Origin: Thiothrix winogradskyi
GTDB taxonomy: Bacteria; Pseudomonadota; Gammaproteobacteria; Thiotrichales; Thiotrichaceae
Assembly: GCF_021650935.1 (NCBI RefSeq)
Contig: NZ_CP091244.1
Location: 4,268,501-4,332,500 of the forward strand
Reading direction: 5' to 3'
DNA: 64,000 bases
Of this stretch, positions 44,463-53,652 are shown piece by piece. Both the position numbers and the translations under genes were made by a program. The notes beneath the pieces are model-generated. The model was given only the letters and a program-made list of their open reading frames with translations. It did no database searches and was not told the origin of the DNA. Position 1 is the first letter of the stretch; every line of letters begins with the position of its first letter.

Positions 44463-47130
44463 CCATGCGATCGATTTGCGTATCGGTGTAGCCCTTGGCA
44501 ATGCGGCTCATCACACTGGAAGCACGATCACCCGTGCGGTAAGCCTTCATGGTGCGTATCAGGTAATCCTTGTTCATACCCGCGATGGACGGTATGCCGG
44601 GGCCGGAACTATAGCCATCCGTGCCGTGACAAGCCGCACAGTTGTTAACCAACATGGCGGCACGGATGTCGTTATTATCCCGACGCTTGACACTAACTGT
44701 ATTGCTGTAAACCGATGCACCAGCAATATTGACGGCTTTCACCCGGTATTCGTAAGCCACCCCCACTAGTAAATTGCTATCCTGATACGTCACCGTATTG
44801 GCTGGCAAGGTCGCCAATACTGACCAGTTACCCGCATTTTCACGGCGTTCCAACACCATATTGGCCTCATCAGTACTGTTGTCTTGCCAACTGAATTCAG
44901 CATTATTGGCAACTAAAGTGCCTTGTAGTGTGCTAGGGGCTTTGGGTGGTAATACCACGGTGTCCGATTGACCACCACAACGTGTACCATTCACCGCGAC
45001 ATCAATCGGCGCTGGATTGATACCCGTATGCGACGCATTGAAACCAAACGAGACACTGCGTCCCTGACGCACCACTTTGTTACTCGCTTCATGCGTTACA
45101 GTGACTTTATCACTCGCTTGGGAAAACTGACCGCTCCACCACTGCGTTAAGACTTGTCCGTTGGTCATCGTCCAAGTGGTTGTCCAACCATTCCAAGGCG
45201 TACCGGTATTTTTAATATCGAGAGTCCCCGTAAAACCGGTATCCCACTGATTCTGAACACGGTATGTCACCTCACACGAAGGCGGTGGAGGAGGTGACGG
45301 CTCAACTTGCCCACTGCATTTCACCCCATTAAGAGAAATATTACCAGGTGTGCGGTTAAGAGCCTGATGCGAACCGTTAAAACCGAATTGCAGCGAAGCA
45401 TCTTTATTAATGGTGCGATTCCAATCATTCGGGCTGACATCCACATGCTGCGCCGTCTGTGTGTAATTGCCGTTCCACAATTGGATAATTTGCTGAGCAT
45501 CCGGCATATCCCACGCGACTCTCCAGTCGCTAACTGTGCTACCAGTATTTTTAACTTCAATATCGGCGGTATAGCCCGTGTCCCACTCCGCTACCAAGGT
45601 GTATTTTACCTCACAGCTCCCCACGGGCGGCTGCGGTGGCTCAGCGTTACCAGAACACAGCACGCCGTTCACTGCGACATTCGTTGGAATAGCGTTAATA
45701 CCTGTGTGTGAACCGTTGAAACCAAACTGAGTAGAAGCGCCTTTAGCAACGCTACCATTCCAAGTGGCATTGGTTACGTTAACAGCACCCCCGGTTTGCG
45801 TGTAACTGCCATTCCATAAACCAATGATCTTTTGACCATTTAACATATCCCAAGTCACTGTCCAGTTTTGCCAAGCATCACCTCGGTTGCTAATAACTAC
45901 CTCTGCACCGAAACCGTTATTCCACTGACTGGTAATTTTATAACTGACGTGACAAGTAGCACTAGGTGGCGGAGAGTCAGCCAATACTTCAATGGTAAAT
46001 GCAGGTAGCCCTACTTGTTGAATACCATCGGAAACCTGTATCAGAATATTGCTTGTCTTACCGACATCGCTTGCGGTGGGCGTACCTGAGAGTTCTCCCG
46101 TTTTATTATTAAAATCTGCCCACGTCGGTTTATTCTGGATACTGAACGTCAATGCATCATTGTCTGCATCCGCTGCAATCGGAACAAAACGGTAAAGGCT
46201 ATCGACTTTCACTTGTGTGCGCGGTGTCCCCTGCAAGGTTGGTGCTTTATTTTCAGCCACCACCGCAAGATTGAATGCGGGTAGTGCAACTTTGCTTGTG
46301 CCATCTGAAACTTGAATGACGATATTCTTAGAAACAGCGATTTGTTTGGCTGTCGGTGTACCGCTCAACACACCGGTTTTCATATCAAACTTAGCCCAAC
46401 TAGGCTTACCCGTAATAGAAAAAGTTAAACTGTCGCCGTTAGGATCATTTGCAGTTGGTAAAAAATGATACGGTTTACCGACTAACGCCAGTGTGTTAGG
46501 TGTCCCGGTAATAGTGGGTAATGGATTAGTAACAGTAATATCAAAATCGGGTAAACTAATTTTATGCTTACCGTCTGATACTTGAATCCGCACAGCTTTG
46601 TAAACACCGGCTTGCTTGCTCGTCGGCACACCACTCAACACACCGGTTTTCGTATCAAACTTAGCCCACTTAGGTTTACCGGCAACTGAAAAAGTTAACT
46701 TGTCACCATTAGCATCTGAAGCACTCGGTGCAAAATGATAAGATGCCCCAACCGTTAAAGCAGTCTGCGGCACGCCACTAATCGTAGGAGGAGAATTGTT
46801 TACTGTGATGGAAAATGTTGGTAGTACAGCCTTTTCCTTACCATCGGATACTTGAATGATAATATTTTTGTATAGTTTGGCTTGTTTGCTGTTAGGAGTA
46901 CCACTCAGCACACCGGTTTTCGTATCAAACGCTGCCCATACTGGCTTACCTTTGATACTGAATGTTAATTTATCGCCATCTGGATCACTCGCAGAGGGGG
47001 CAAACTGGTAAACTTGCCCTGCATTTACCGTTGCTTGCGGACTGCCACCGATAAGTGGTGCGCCTGCCCAAACTGATGTACAACTCCATAGCAATACCCA
47101 CGCGACTACCCTAATATGCCATCTTGCCAT
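44446..47130 (-). CDS. N-terminal part of an IS-split giant protein: Ig-like x4, CBM2 x3, Fn3, FccA-like heme domain
   Basis: 894 residues. A signal peptide ends near VWA (22). Four He_PIG/cadherin-like Ig repeats follow (24-385; each with FAPSASD..GD.LTFS and GVLSGTP). Three CBM2 cellulose-binding modules follow (about 393-710), with paired Cys and Trp residues (e.g. WNGSYTQTGG, FGFNGSHTGIN). A Fn3-like domain (about 730-815) precedes a c-type heme domain (CAACHG near 838; RIAKGYTDTQIDRM). This last part matches the first half of FccA. The last five residues and the stop come from the IS end. The original protein ran on into 43200-40786. Confidence 0.88.
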   Translation of the reverse strand: MARWHIRVVAWVLLWSCTSVWAGAPLIGGSPQATVNAGQVYQFAPSASDPDGDKLTFSIKGKPVWAAFDTKTGVLSGTPNSKQAKLYKNIIIQVSDGKEKAVLPTFSITVNNSPPTISGVPQTALTVGASYHFAPSASDANGDKLTFSVAGKPKWAKFDTKTGVLSGVPTSKQAGVYKAVRIQVSDGKHKISLPDFDITVTNPLPTITGTPNTLALVGKPYHFLPTANDPNGDSLTFSITGKPSWAKFDMKTGVLSGTPTAKQIAVSKNIVIQVSDGTSKVALPAFNLAVVAENKAPTLQGTPRTQVKVDSLYRFVPIAADADNDALTFSIQNKPTWADFNNKTGELSGTPTASDVGKTSNILIQVSDGIQQVGLPAFTIEVLADSPPPSATCHVSYKITSQWNNGFGAEVVISNRGDAWQNWTVTWDMLNGQKIIGLWNGSYTQTGGAVNVTNATWNGSVAKGASTQFGFNGSHTGINAIPTNVAVNGVLCSGNAEPPQPPVGSCEVKYTLVAEWDTGYTADIEVKNTGSTVSDWRVAWDMPDAQQIIQLWNGNYTQTAQHVDVSPNDWNRTINKDASLQFGFNGSHQALNRTPGNISLNGVKCSGQVEPSPPPPPSCEVTYRVQNQWDTGFTGTLDIKNTGTPWNGWTTTWTMTNGQVLTQWWSGQFSQASDKVTVTHEASNKVVRQGRSVSFGFNASHTGINPAPIDVAVNGTRCGGQSDTVVLPPKAPSTLQGTLVANNAEFSWQDNSTDEANMVLERRENAGNWSVLATLPANTVTYQDSNLLVGVAYEYRVKAVNIAGASVYSNTVSVKRRDNNDIRAAMLVNNCAACHGTDGYSSGPGIPSIAGMNKDYLIRTMKAYRTGDRASSVMSRIAKGYTDTQIDRMVGQSH

Positions 47131-47217
47131 GACGTTCCCCCAGCAAATACCTAAGGGGGAGAGTTTAAATCATACGCAATTTAAATTAAACAATAGAATT
47201 TTATAATAACAAGGTCA

Positions 47218-47907
47218 TCACTTCATATGCCGATATTCACGCTCCGCCATGCGCATGAGCGGGTAGTACAACAACCACGCAGCAAACAGCACCACCCACG
47301 CCGACCACATCACGTCGGAAAGGAAATGCCCCCCTGCTGCCATGCGCGTCACCCCGATAACAGCACCCAGCGTCACGCTGAATACCAATGCCATTCGCGC
47401 CCACTGCGGTTTGCGCTGACGCCACAGAAACCAAAACGCCACAAACGCAAACCCAATGGAACTGTGTCCACTGGGGAACGAACGCCCTTCACCATTCGTG
47501 ACAAAATAACCCGGTGGCACATAACGTTCCTGCCCACCTAACTCCGCCACCTGTATGGGGCGCGGTCTACCCCATTGATCTTTAAATACCGTATTGACCA
47601 ATAACCCCGGTCCCACCAAAAATACTAGCAACACGTACAGTGCAGACAAGCGCAACTGGTAATGCCGCTGCAAACTGCCGATCAAAATGGCCAATAAACC
47701 ACCAAAAAACACAACGATTACGATGAGCGTTACACCATCATAAAATACGGCTTTCCACAGTGGAAAATCGTCCAACAACCAATGATCAGCCAGCCGAAAT
47801 AATTGTGCGATCTGCAAATCCCAATCGGATAACCAAAACACCACAGTTGAAGCCAGTACAATATTAAACCATCGCCAAGTTCGCGGATAACGCTGCCAAA
47901 CGTTCAC
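47218..47907 (-). CDS. PAP2-family membrane phosphatase
   Basis: 229 residues with about six membrane helices and the three PAP2 motifs: KDQWGRPRP, SFPSGHSSI and TRMAAGGHFLSD. The active site faces the periplasm in this family. It could dephosphorylate lipid A (LpxE/LpxF type) or undecaprenyl carriers. Its start overlaps the GT39 gene by four bases, so it works with it. A second PAP2 gene sits in the divergent operon. Confidence 0.9.
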   Translation of the reverse strand: MNVWQRYPRTWRWFNIVLASTVVFWLSDWDLQIAQLFRLADHWLLDDFPLWKAVFYDGVTLIVIVVFFGGLLAILIGSLQRHYQLRLSALYVLLVFLVGPGLLVNTVFKDQWGRPRPIQVAELGGQERYVPPGYFVTNGEGRSFPSGHSSIGFAFVAFWFLWRQRKPQWARMALVFSVTLGAVIGVTRMAAGGHFLSDVMWSAWVVLFAAWLLYYPLMRMAEREYRHMK

Positions 47908-49331
47908 GGTGTACTTAAACCTCTGAAATTTTTCAATAAGTACACATTATAATGGAGTTTCCATGACAAATGGATGACAGCTTGCAACTGACCAACGGGC
48001 TGCACGCTCTCGAAATACGGTTTCATGCTTGTTGGTGGAGTATTCGCCGTCACCAGCAAAAAATCTTGCCCTTGCTTGTCATCCAAACGTGTCACCAAAT
48101 CATAATGATGGTGCATCTGGTGTTGCGGATTCCAACTGACCCCGCGCAAGCCTTCCGGTTTGGCATAGTAAGCCAGACTGCTCAACACATCGCGGCCTTC
48201 GGCTAATAACAGCGCATCAGGGTAATCTTGCTGAATCTCACGGTATTGCGACCCGATCACCTCCCAACCTTTCAGACGTTTGTGTAAATCGGTATTGAGC
48301 AACTGATTAAGCGGCGCAGGGTGATAAACCAGCAAACCTAGCACCAGATTCAACACCAAGACCACTGTCACGGTTTTCCACTTAGCGTACAACCATGCCG
48401 CCATTAACACGGTTGCCGCCACGTAAGTCGGTGCTGCCCAATTCGCATTGGCTCGCCCGAATAACGCTTGCGCCATAATAATCAGCAAAAATGGCAAGGT
48501 AAAACTCAGCAATAAGGTCTTATGTGCCACTTGCCCCCGCCCAATAACCCATAACAACAGCGGAAACAACAATACGCCAAACACCCCGAATTGCCCGCCG
48601 AAAAATTCCGCGAACTCATCCCAATGCAACGCGCCTTGCGTGCTGCCTGCGGCAATATCTGCCGTGTGTTGGAAAGTGGGAAACCCGTGCTGCCAATTCC
48701 ACCACATATTCGGCGCAAAGATTAGCAACATCACCATCACCGCCAACCAAGCACGGGGATTACGTAATAAATCAAAGCGCCGTGCTACCACCAGGTACAC
48801 CAACGCCGACACCAGAAAAATACCCATCGTGTATTTACTCAACATGCCCAAGCCAAGGGCAACACCGAGCAATATCCAGTCATCCCACGCATCGCTATCC
48901 AACGCAAACACGAACGCATACAGCGCCAATGTCCAAAAAAAGAACAGCGCCACATCGGTTGAAATCAACGTAGAAGACAAGCTTACCGCAGGCAATGTGA
49001 TAAACAGTGCTGCCGCCAGCAATGCTACTTGGGCATTAAACAGCTTACGTGTCAGCAAAAACAACAACCACGCACTCAAGGGGTACAGCAGCAAACTCCC
49101 CGAACGCACACAGAATTCACTGTCACCACACACGCCAGTGGTTGCCGCAATCAGCGCCGCAATCACCGGCGGTTTGGAATAGTAGCCCCAGTCCAATTGT
49201 TGCGCCCAATACCAATATTGAGCCTCATCCACGTACAGATTTAGTCCATTGATCGCTACCACCCACGTTCGATACGCCGTTACCCCCAAGAGAAGCAACA
49301 GCAACGTAAACCCGCTATGACGCTCAAACAT
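47904..49331 (-). CDS. GT39 / ArnT-like glycosyltransferase
   Basis: 475 residues, many membrane helices. The N-terminal periplasmic-loop motif LYVDEAQYWYWAQQLDWGYY with the catalytic Asp-Glu is the ArnT/PMT signature, and SKPPVIAAL follows. ArnT-type enzymes move a sugar from undecaprenyl phosphate to lipid A. It overlaps its neighbours on both sides (4 and 8 bases), so the three minus-strand genes are co-translated. Confidence 0.88.
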   Translation of the reverse strand: MFERHSGFTLLLLLLGVTAYRTWVVAINGLNLYVDEAQYWYWAQQLDWGYYSKPPVIAALIAATTGVCGDSEFCVRSGSLLLYPLSAWLLFLLTRKLFNAQVALLAAALFITLPAVSLSSTLISTDVALFFFWTLALYAFVFALDSDAWDDWILLGVALGLGMLSKYTMGIFLVSALVYLVVARRFDLLRNPRAWLAVMVMLLIFAPNMWWNWQHGFPTFQHTADIAAGSTQGALHWDEFAEFFGGQFGVFGVLLFPLLLWVIGRGQVAHKTLLLSFTLPFLLIIMAQALFGRANANWAAPTYVAATVLMAAWLYAKWKTVTVVLVLNLVLGLLVYHPAPLNQLLNTDLHKRLKGWEVIGSQYREIQQDYPDALLLAEGRDVLSSLAYYAKPEGLRGVSWNPQHQMHHHYDLVTRLDDKQGQDFLLVTANTPPTSMKPYFESVQPVGQLQAVIHLSWKLHYNVYLLKNFRGLSTP

Positions 49332-50262
49332 TGGGCTTGGTTTTCAACGGAATCAACCAACCGATTAACGCCCCAATTAATGCAGCGCCCAACACAAACA
49401 AGTGCAAATTCACCGCCGCCGTCAGTGCCACTTTGGCATCAACCATGCGTGATAACGGCGCGATAACCCCCGCCTCATACGTGCCAAAACCGCCGGGCGC
49501 ATGAATCGGCAACACACTGGTCAATTCCCCCGTGACCACACTGGTCAACAATAAATTCCAATTCACATCCGGCACAAACTGGCTCAATAACCACGCCAAG
49601 GTCAGCAATTTCACCACCCAGTTTGCCCAAGTCATCGCCCAACTGCGCCAAAACGCCCACCAACTGTTCGGCAAACCGTGTACGGCTTTCTGCATAAAAA
49701 CACTGAAGCTGCCATCCTTGCCTGCCAAGCGCACGCCTAACTGATTACGCAACAAATACGCCCAAATCGGCAACGACATCCAGATAAACAACAACGGCCA
49801 CGCCAACACCCGCAAGCGCGTCGAAATCATCAGCGGGAATACCGCAAATGCCAAAATCGTATGCAAATCCAACGCCCGAAACCACAGCAATGACGATACC
49901 GAATGCGCGTAGCCCACCCCAAAATAACGGCGCATTAACACCGGAAAACTCAGTTCACCCATTCGTGCTGGCAACACATTATTCATCGCGTTATGGATTA
50001 ACATCAGCCGCCAGGTTTGCAACCACTGCCCACTCAAAAATTGTGGGAAATAATCGTACATGCGCCATGCCCGCAACGCATAACTCAAGATCAGCAGCGC
50101 CAAGGCAATCACCCCTTGCGTCCAACTAAAACCTTCCCAAGGGGTTAATACGCTTTGCCAACCAATCCAGTACTGTACGCCTACCACGAACAGCACCAAC
50201 ACCAGCCAAGATGCCACCAAATGCCAACGTTGACCGGATGTATTGCTTTGTTCTGTCATCAT
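49324..50262 (-). CDS. Flippase-like membrane protein (UPF0104 / LPG-synthase TM family)
   Basis: 312 residues, about eight membrane helices. Blocks RLMLIHNAMNNVLPARMGELSFPVLMRRYF and LPIHAPGGFGTYEAGVIAPL match the family (shown in part: NNVLPARMGE is the core). Relatives flip or regulate polar lipids. It heads the leftward operon and lies 56 bases from the divergent GT2 start, so both operons share one promoter region. It may flip the sugar-carrier lipid for the ArnT-like enzymes. Confidence 0.82.
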   Translation of the reverse strand: MMTEQSNTSGQRWHLVASWLVLVLFVVGVQYWIGWQSVLTPWEGFSWTQGVIALALLILSYALRAWRMYDYFPQFLSGQWLQTWRLMLIHNAMNNVLPARMGELSFPVLMRRYFGVGYAHSVSSLLWFRALDLHTILAFAVFPLMISTRLRVLAWPLLFIWMSLPIWAYLLRNQLGVRLAGKDGSFSVFMQKAVHGLPNSWWAFWRSWAMTWANWVVKLLTLAWLLSQFVPDVNWNLLLTSVVTGELTSVLPIHAPGGFGTYEAGVIAPLSRMVDAKVALTAAVNLHLFVLGAALIGALIGWLIPLKTKPNV

Positions 50263-50318
50263 GCACTCGCTTTCAAGTATAATTCAGCTCAATTGTAGTC
50301 GAAGCAGATCGTAGTTTA

Positions 50319-51317
50319 ATGACAAATTCTAACGACAGTATCAGTATCATCGTGCCGTTCTATAATGAAGAAGGTAACGTCATGCCCTTGGTGGAACACG
50401 TCAGCAAGGCACTGGATAACTTTGAACACCCGTGGGAATTGGTGTTAGTCGACGACGGGAGTTCTGACCAAACCCTCAGACGCTTACGCGAAGCCGCTGA
50501 AACGTTTGGTAATCATATCCACGTTGTCGAATTGCAACGCAACTTTGGGCAAACCGCTGCCATGCAAGCCGGTATCGACCAAGCACGCGGTACAATCCTC
50601 GTCACGCTGGATGGCGACTTGCAAAATGACCCTGCCGACATTCCCGGCATGATCGAAGAATTGCAGGAACGTGACCTCGACCTGTTGGTTGGTTGGCGCA
50701 AAAATCGCAAAGATACGCTAGTGATGCGCAAAATTCCCTCGCGCATTGCCAACCGGTTAATCCGCAAAGTGACGGGGGTTTACCTGCACGATTACGGATG
50801 CAGCCTCAAGGTATACCGCGCATCGGTCATGGAAAAAGTGCGTCTCTACGGGGAAATGCACCGCTTCATTCCCGCGTGGGTTGCCACCGCTGTGCCATCT
50901 TCGCGGATTGGTGAGCGTGTCGTTAACCACAAAGAGCGCTTGAGTGGCGAATCCAAATACGGCATTTCCCGCACGTTCCGCGTCATTATCGACTTGCTGT
51001 TTATGTGGTTTTTTATGCGTTTCCGGGCGCGTCCTGGGCATTTATTTGGCACGATTGGGCTGGTATTTGGCTTGCTGGGGACATTGATCCTCACTTGGCT
51101 GGGTATCGACAAATTCATTATGGGCAATGACATTGGGGGTCGCCCGTTGTTAATGGCGGGTGTGATGTTGGTTATTACCTCTATTCAATTCATGACCACG
51201 GGCATTATTGCGGAATTGCTGGCACGGATTTATTTTGAATCGTCCAGCCGCAATGCCTACGTCATTCGTCCACCGCGTAAAGCTGAGCCGGAATACGGCT
51301 GGCGCAAACCTACCTGA
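50319..51317 (+). CDS. GT2 undecaprenyl-phosphate glycosyltransferase (ArnC/GtrB-like)
   Basis: 332 residues. A GT-A fold with IIVPFYNEEGN, LVDDGSSDQT, the DxD-type TLDGDLQNDPAD and LHDYGCSLKVYR, then two C-terminal membrane helices (about 235-300). Such enzymes load a sugar on undecaprenyl phosphate on the cytoplasmic side. It overlaps the GT39 gene by one base. The pairing loader plus ArnT-like transferase is the usual lipid A sugar-modification route. Confidence 0.9.
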   Translation: MTNSNDSISIIVPFYNEEGNVMPLVEHVSKALDNFEHPWELVLVDDGSSDQTLRRLREAAETFGNHIHVVELQRNFGQTAAMQAGIDQARGTILVTLDGDLQNDPADIPGMIEELQERDLDLLVGWRKNRKDTLVMRKIPSRIANRLIRKVTGVYLHDYGCSLKVYRASVMEKVRLYGEMHRFIPAWVATAVPSSRIGERVVNHKERLSGESKYGISRTFRVIIDLLFMWFFMRFRARPGHLFGTIGLVFGLLGTLILTWLGIDKFIMGNDIGGRPLLMAGVMLVITSIQFMTTGIIAELLARIYFESSSRNAYVIRPPRKAEPEYGWRKPT

Positions 51318-52888
51318 TGCGCGTCGCGGCAAGCCTGCGGCATTGGCTGCTGCACAGCGGGGATGGCTTCCTGCTACCGTTGGTTATTCTGGCGTTTTTC
51401 TGGCAATTGGGCACACCCGCGCTGTTTGATCTTGATGAAGGTGCATTCAGCGCCGCAACGTGGGAAATGCTTCAGCGTGGTGATTTCATTACCACCTTTT
51501 TGAATGGTGAGCCGCGTTTTGACAAGCCTATTCTGATTTATTGGCTGCAAGCACTGAGTGTTTCCGCATTCGGCTTGCACGAATGGACATTGCGTTTGCC
51601 TTCCGCGTTAGCCGCCAGTGCGTGGGTCATCGCAACTTATTATTTCGCTAAACCGCGAATGCCGCGCCAGCAAGCCATACTCGCGGCGGTGATGATCGCG
51701 ACTTCCGCCATGATCGTGATTATTGGGCGAGCGGCGACTGCGGATGCGGTACTCAATTTATTAATCACGCTGGCACTCTTCGACATCTGGCGCTATTGGG
51801 AACAGCCAACGCGAATGCGGCACTTTCGGGTGTTTTTCTGGCTAGGCTTGGGCTTTCTGTGTAAAGGGCCGATTGCGGTAGCGATTCCTTTTCTGGTGAG
51901 TGCATTTTTGTATCTCAGCAATGGGCAATGGCAGCGCTGGTTGCAAACGGTGTTCCATCCTTATGGGTTAAGCGTATTTCTGGCGGTCGCTGCACCTTGG
52001 TATATCCTCGAATACTTGGCGCAAGGGCAAGCATTCATTGATGGGTTCTTTCTGAAACACAATGTCAGCCGCTTTGCAGAGACGATGGAAGGACACGGCG
52101 GATACCTGTGGTATTACCTCGTGGCATTGCCGTTCATTATTATGCCGTTCGGTGGTTTGCTGGTGCAGTTGCTGGGGAAGAAATGGGCATTATTTCCTGC
52201 GGGTGATCAGCTTTCACGTTTTCTGGGTGTGTGGTTTGTGTTGGTATTGGTGCTGTTCTCATTTTCCAGCACGCAATTGCCGCATTATCTGTTATACGGT
52301 ATTACGCCGTTATTACTATTGCTGGCACAACACACGGGGGCAAATCCGCAGCGTTGGTTGGCGGTGTTACCCGCTACGTTAATCGCGGCGGTGTTGCTAT
52401 TTTTGCCGGAATTGCTGGCAAATGCGGTGGCTGATAACCCGTCACCGTATTGGCAAGGTTTGTTAGCGCAATCGCAAAAAGTAACCGGTACAACCTACCG
52501 CACCGCTGCGGGGATTTACTTGTGCGCCTTACTTGCTTTGCTGTTCTGGCCTAGGGTGCAAAATTATTGGCGCTTGATTGGCGTAGCAGTGCTACAAACG
52601 TTATTTCTGGTCAGTGTGTTGATTCCTGTGGTGGCGTATACCCAACAAGGGGCGGTTAAAGATGCAGCACGTTTTGCCCGTCACCATATCACTGGCTCTA
52701 CCTTGGTGATGGATGGGGTCAATATGCCGAGTTTTACCGTTTATCGTGAAGCCATTACCCCAAAACGTGCGCCACAACCGGGGGAATACGTGTTTTCTAA
52801 GGACGGGTATCTGCAACCCGCTGAAGAATACGCGGTGGTGTTCAAACAAGGCGGCTTGGTGCTAGCTAAACGGATAGTTAAACCATGA
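51317..52888 (+). CDS. GT39 / ArnT-like glycosyltransferase
   Basis: 523 residues with about twelve membrane helices. The motif LFDLDEGAFSAATWEML has the Asp-Glu of the catalytic loop, and RFDKPILIYWLQ matches ArnT. It should transfer the sugar from undecaprenyl phosphate to a lipid A phosphate or another periplasmic acceptor. It overlaps GT2 by one base and PAP2 by four, so translation is coupled. Confidence 0.9.
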   Translation: MRVAASLRHWLLHSGDGFLLPLVILAFFWQLGTPALFDLDEGAFSAATWEMLQRGDFITTFLNGEPRFDKPILIYWLQALSVSAFGLHEWTLRLPSALAASAWVIATYYFAKPRMPRQQAILAAVMIATSAMIVIIGRAATADAVLNLLITLALFDIWRYWEQPTRMRHFRVFFWLGLGFLCKGPIAVAIPFLVSAFLYLSNGQWQRWLQTVFHPYGLSVFLAVAAPWYILEYLAQGQAFIDGFFLKHNVSRFAETMEGHGGYLWYYLVALPFIIMPFGGLLVQLLGKKWALFPAGDQLSRFLGVWFVLVLVLFSFSSTQLPHYLLYGITPLLLLLAQHTGANPQRWLAVLPATLIAAVLLFLPELLANAVADNPSPYWQGLLAQSQKVTGTTYRTAAGIYLCALLALLFWPRVQNYWRLIGVAVLQTLFLVSVLIPVVAYTQQGAVKDAARFARHHITGSTLVMDGVNMPSFTVYREAITPKRAPQPGEYVFSKDGYLQPAEEYAVVFKQGGLVLAKRIVKP

Positions 52889-53646
52889 GAGATGAGGCGG
52901 AAACCGTTGCCGTTCCTATACTCATCATGGGGCTATTGGCAGCAACGATTGCGATGTTTGACCTCAATTTAATGCTATTTGATGGCTTGAATCAGGTGTT
53001 TCGATTATTGCCTGATAGCTTTTGGGCGAACGTAACGATTTTGGGTGATGCGCTGGTTTCGTTGGCATTATTAAGTTTGTTAGCACTGCGTTACCCACAA
53101 CTATTGGCGGCAGGTTTGCTCGCTGGGCTGCTTGCGGCTGGTTTTACACGTACCCTGAAGACCTTAACGACAATGGATCGTCCTCTGATGGTATTGGGGG
53201 ATCAAATGCATTTCATCGGCAGTCTCGAACTGCACAATTCTAGCTTTCCTTCCGGGCATACTATGGCAGCATTTGTGCTGGCTGGCGTAGTGACACTGGT
53301 GATACGGAATAATCGCTTAAGCGCTGGTCTGTTTTGTTTGGCGTTGCTAGTCGGCGTTAGCCGCATTGCGGTTGGTGCGCATTGGCCGATGGATGTTGCA
53401 GCAGGTGCAGCATTGGGCTGGTTTTCTGCGTGGGCGGGCTGGAAACTGGCAGCCCATTGGCACGGGGCTACCACTATCACAGGGCAACGCTTATTAGCCG
53501 GTTTATTTTTATTGTTTGCTCTCATGCTATTTTGGCTGGATACGGATTATCCGCAGGCATTGGGGTTACAGATACTCATCGCCATCAGTGCTACGCTAGC
53601 CATATTGACATACAGTTGGCAAGTTTGGCGCAAATCTGGTGTATGA
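52885..53646 (+). CDS. PAP2-family membrane phosphatase
   Basis: 253 residues with about seven membrane helices. The PAP2 motifs are KTLTTMDRP, SSFPSGHTM and SRIAVGAHWPMD. It could remove a lipid A phosphate or recycle undecaprenyl diphosphate. It mirrors the phosphatase at 47218 in the divergent operon. lptF follows 6 bases later, so lipid A modification and LPS export may be co-transcribed. Confidence 0.9.
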   Translation: MRDEAETVAVPILIMGLLAATIAMFDLNLMLFDGLNQVFRLLPDSFWANVTILGDALVSLALLSLLALRYPQLLAAGLLAGLLAAGFTRTLKTLTTMDRPLMVLGDQMHFIGSLELHNSSFPSGHTMAAFVLAGVVTLVIRNNRLSAGLFCLALLVGVSRIAVGAHWPMDVAAGAALGWFSAWAGWKLAAHWHGATTITGQRLLAGLFLLFALMLFWLDTDYPQALGLQILIAISATLAILTYSWQVWRKSGV

Positions 53647-53652
53647 GTATCC

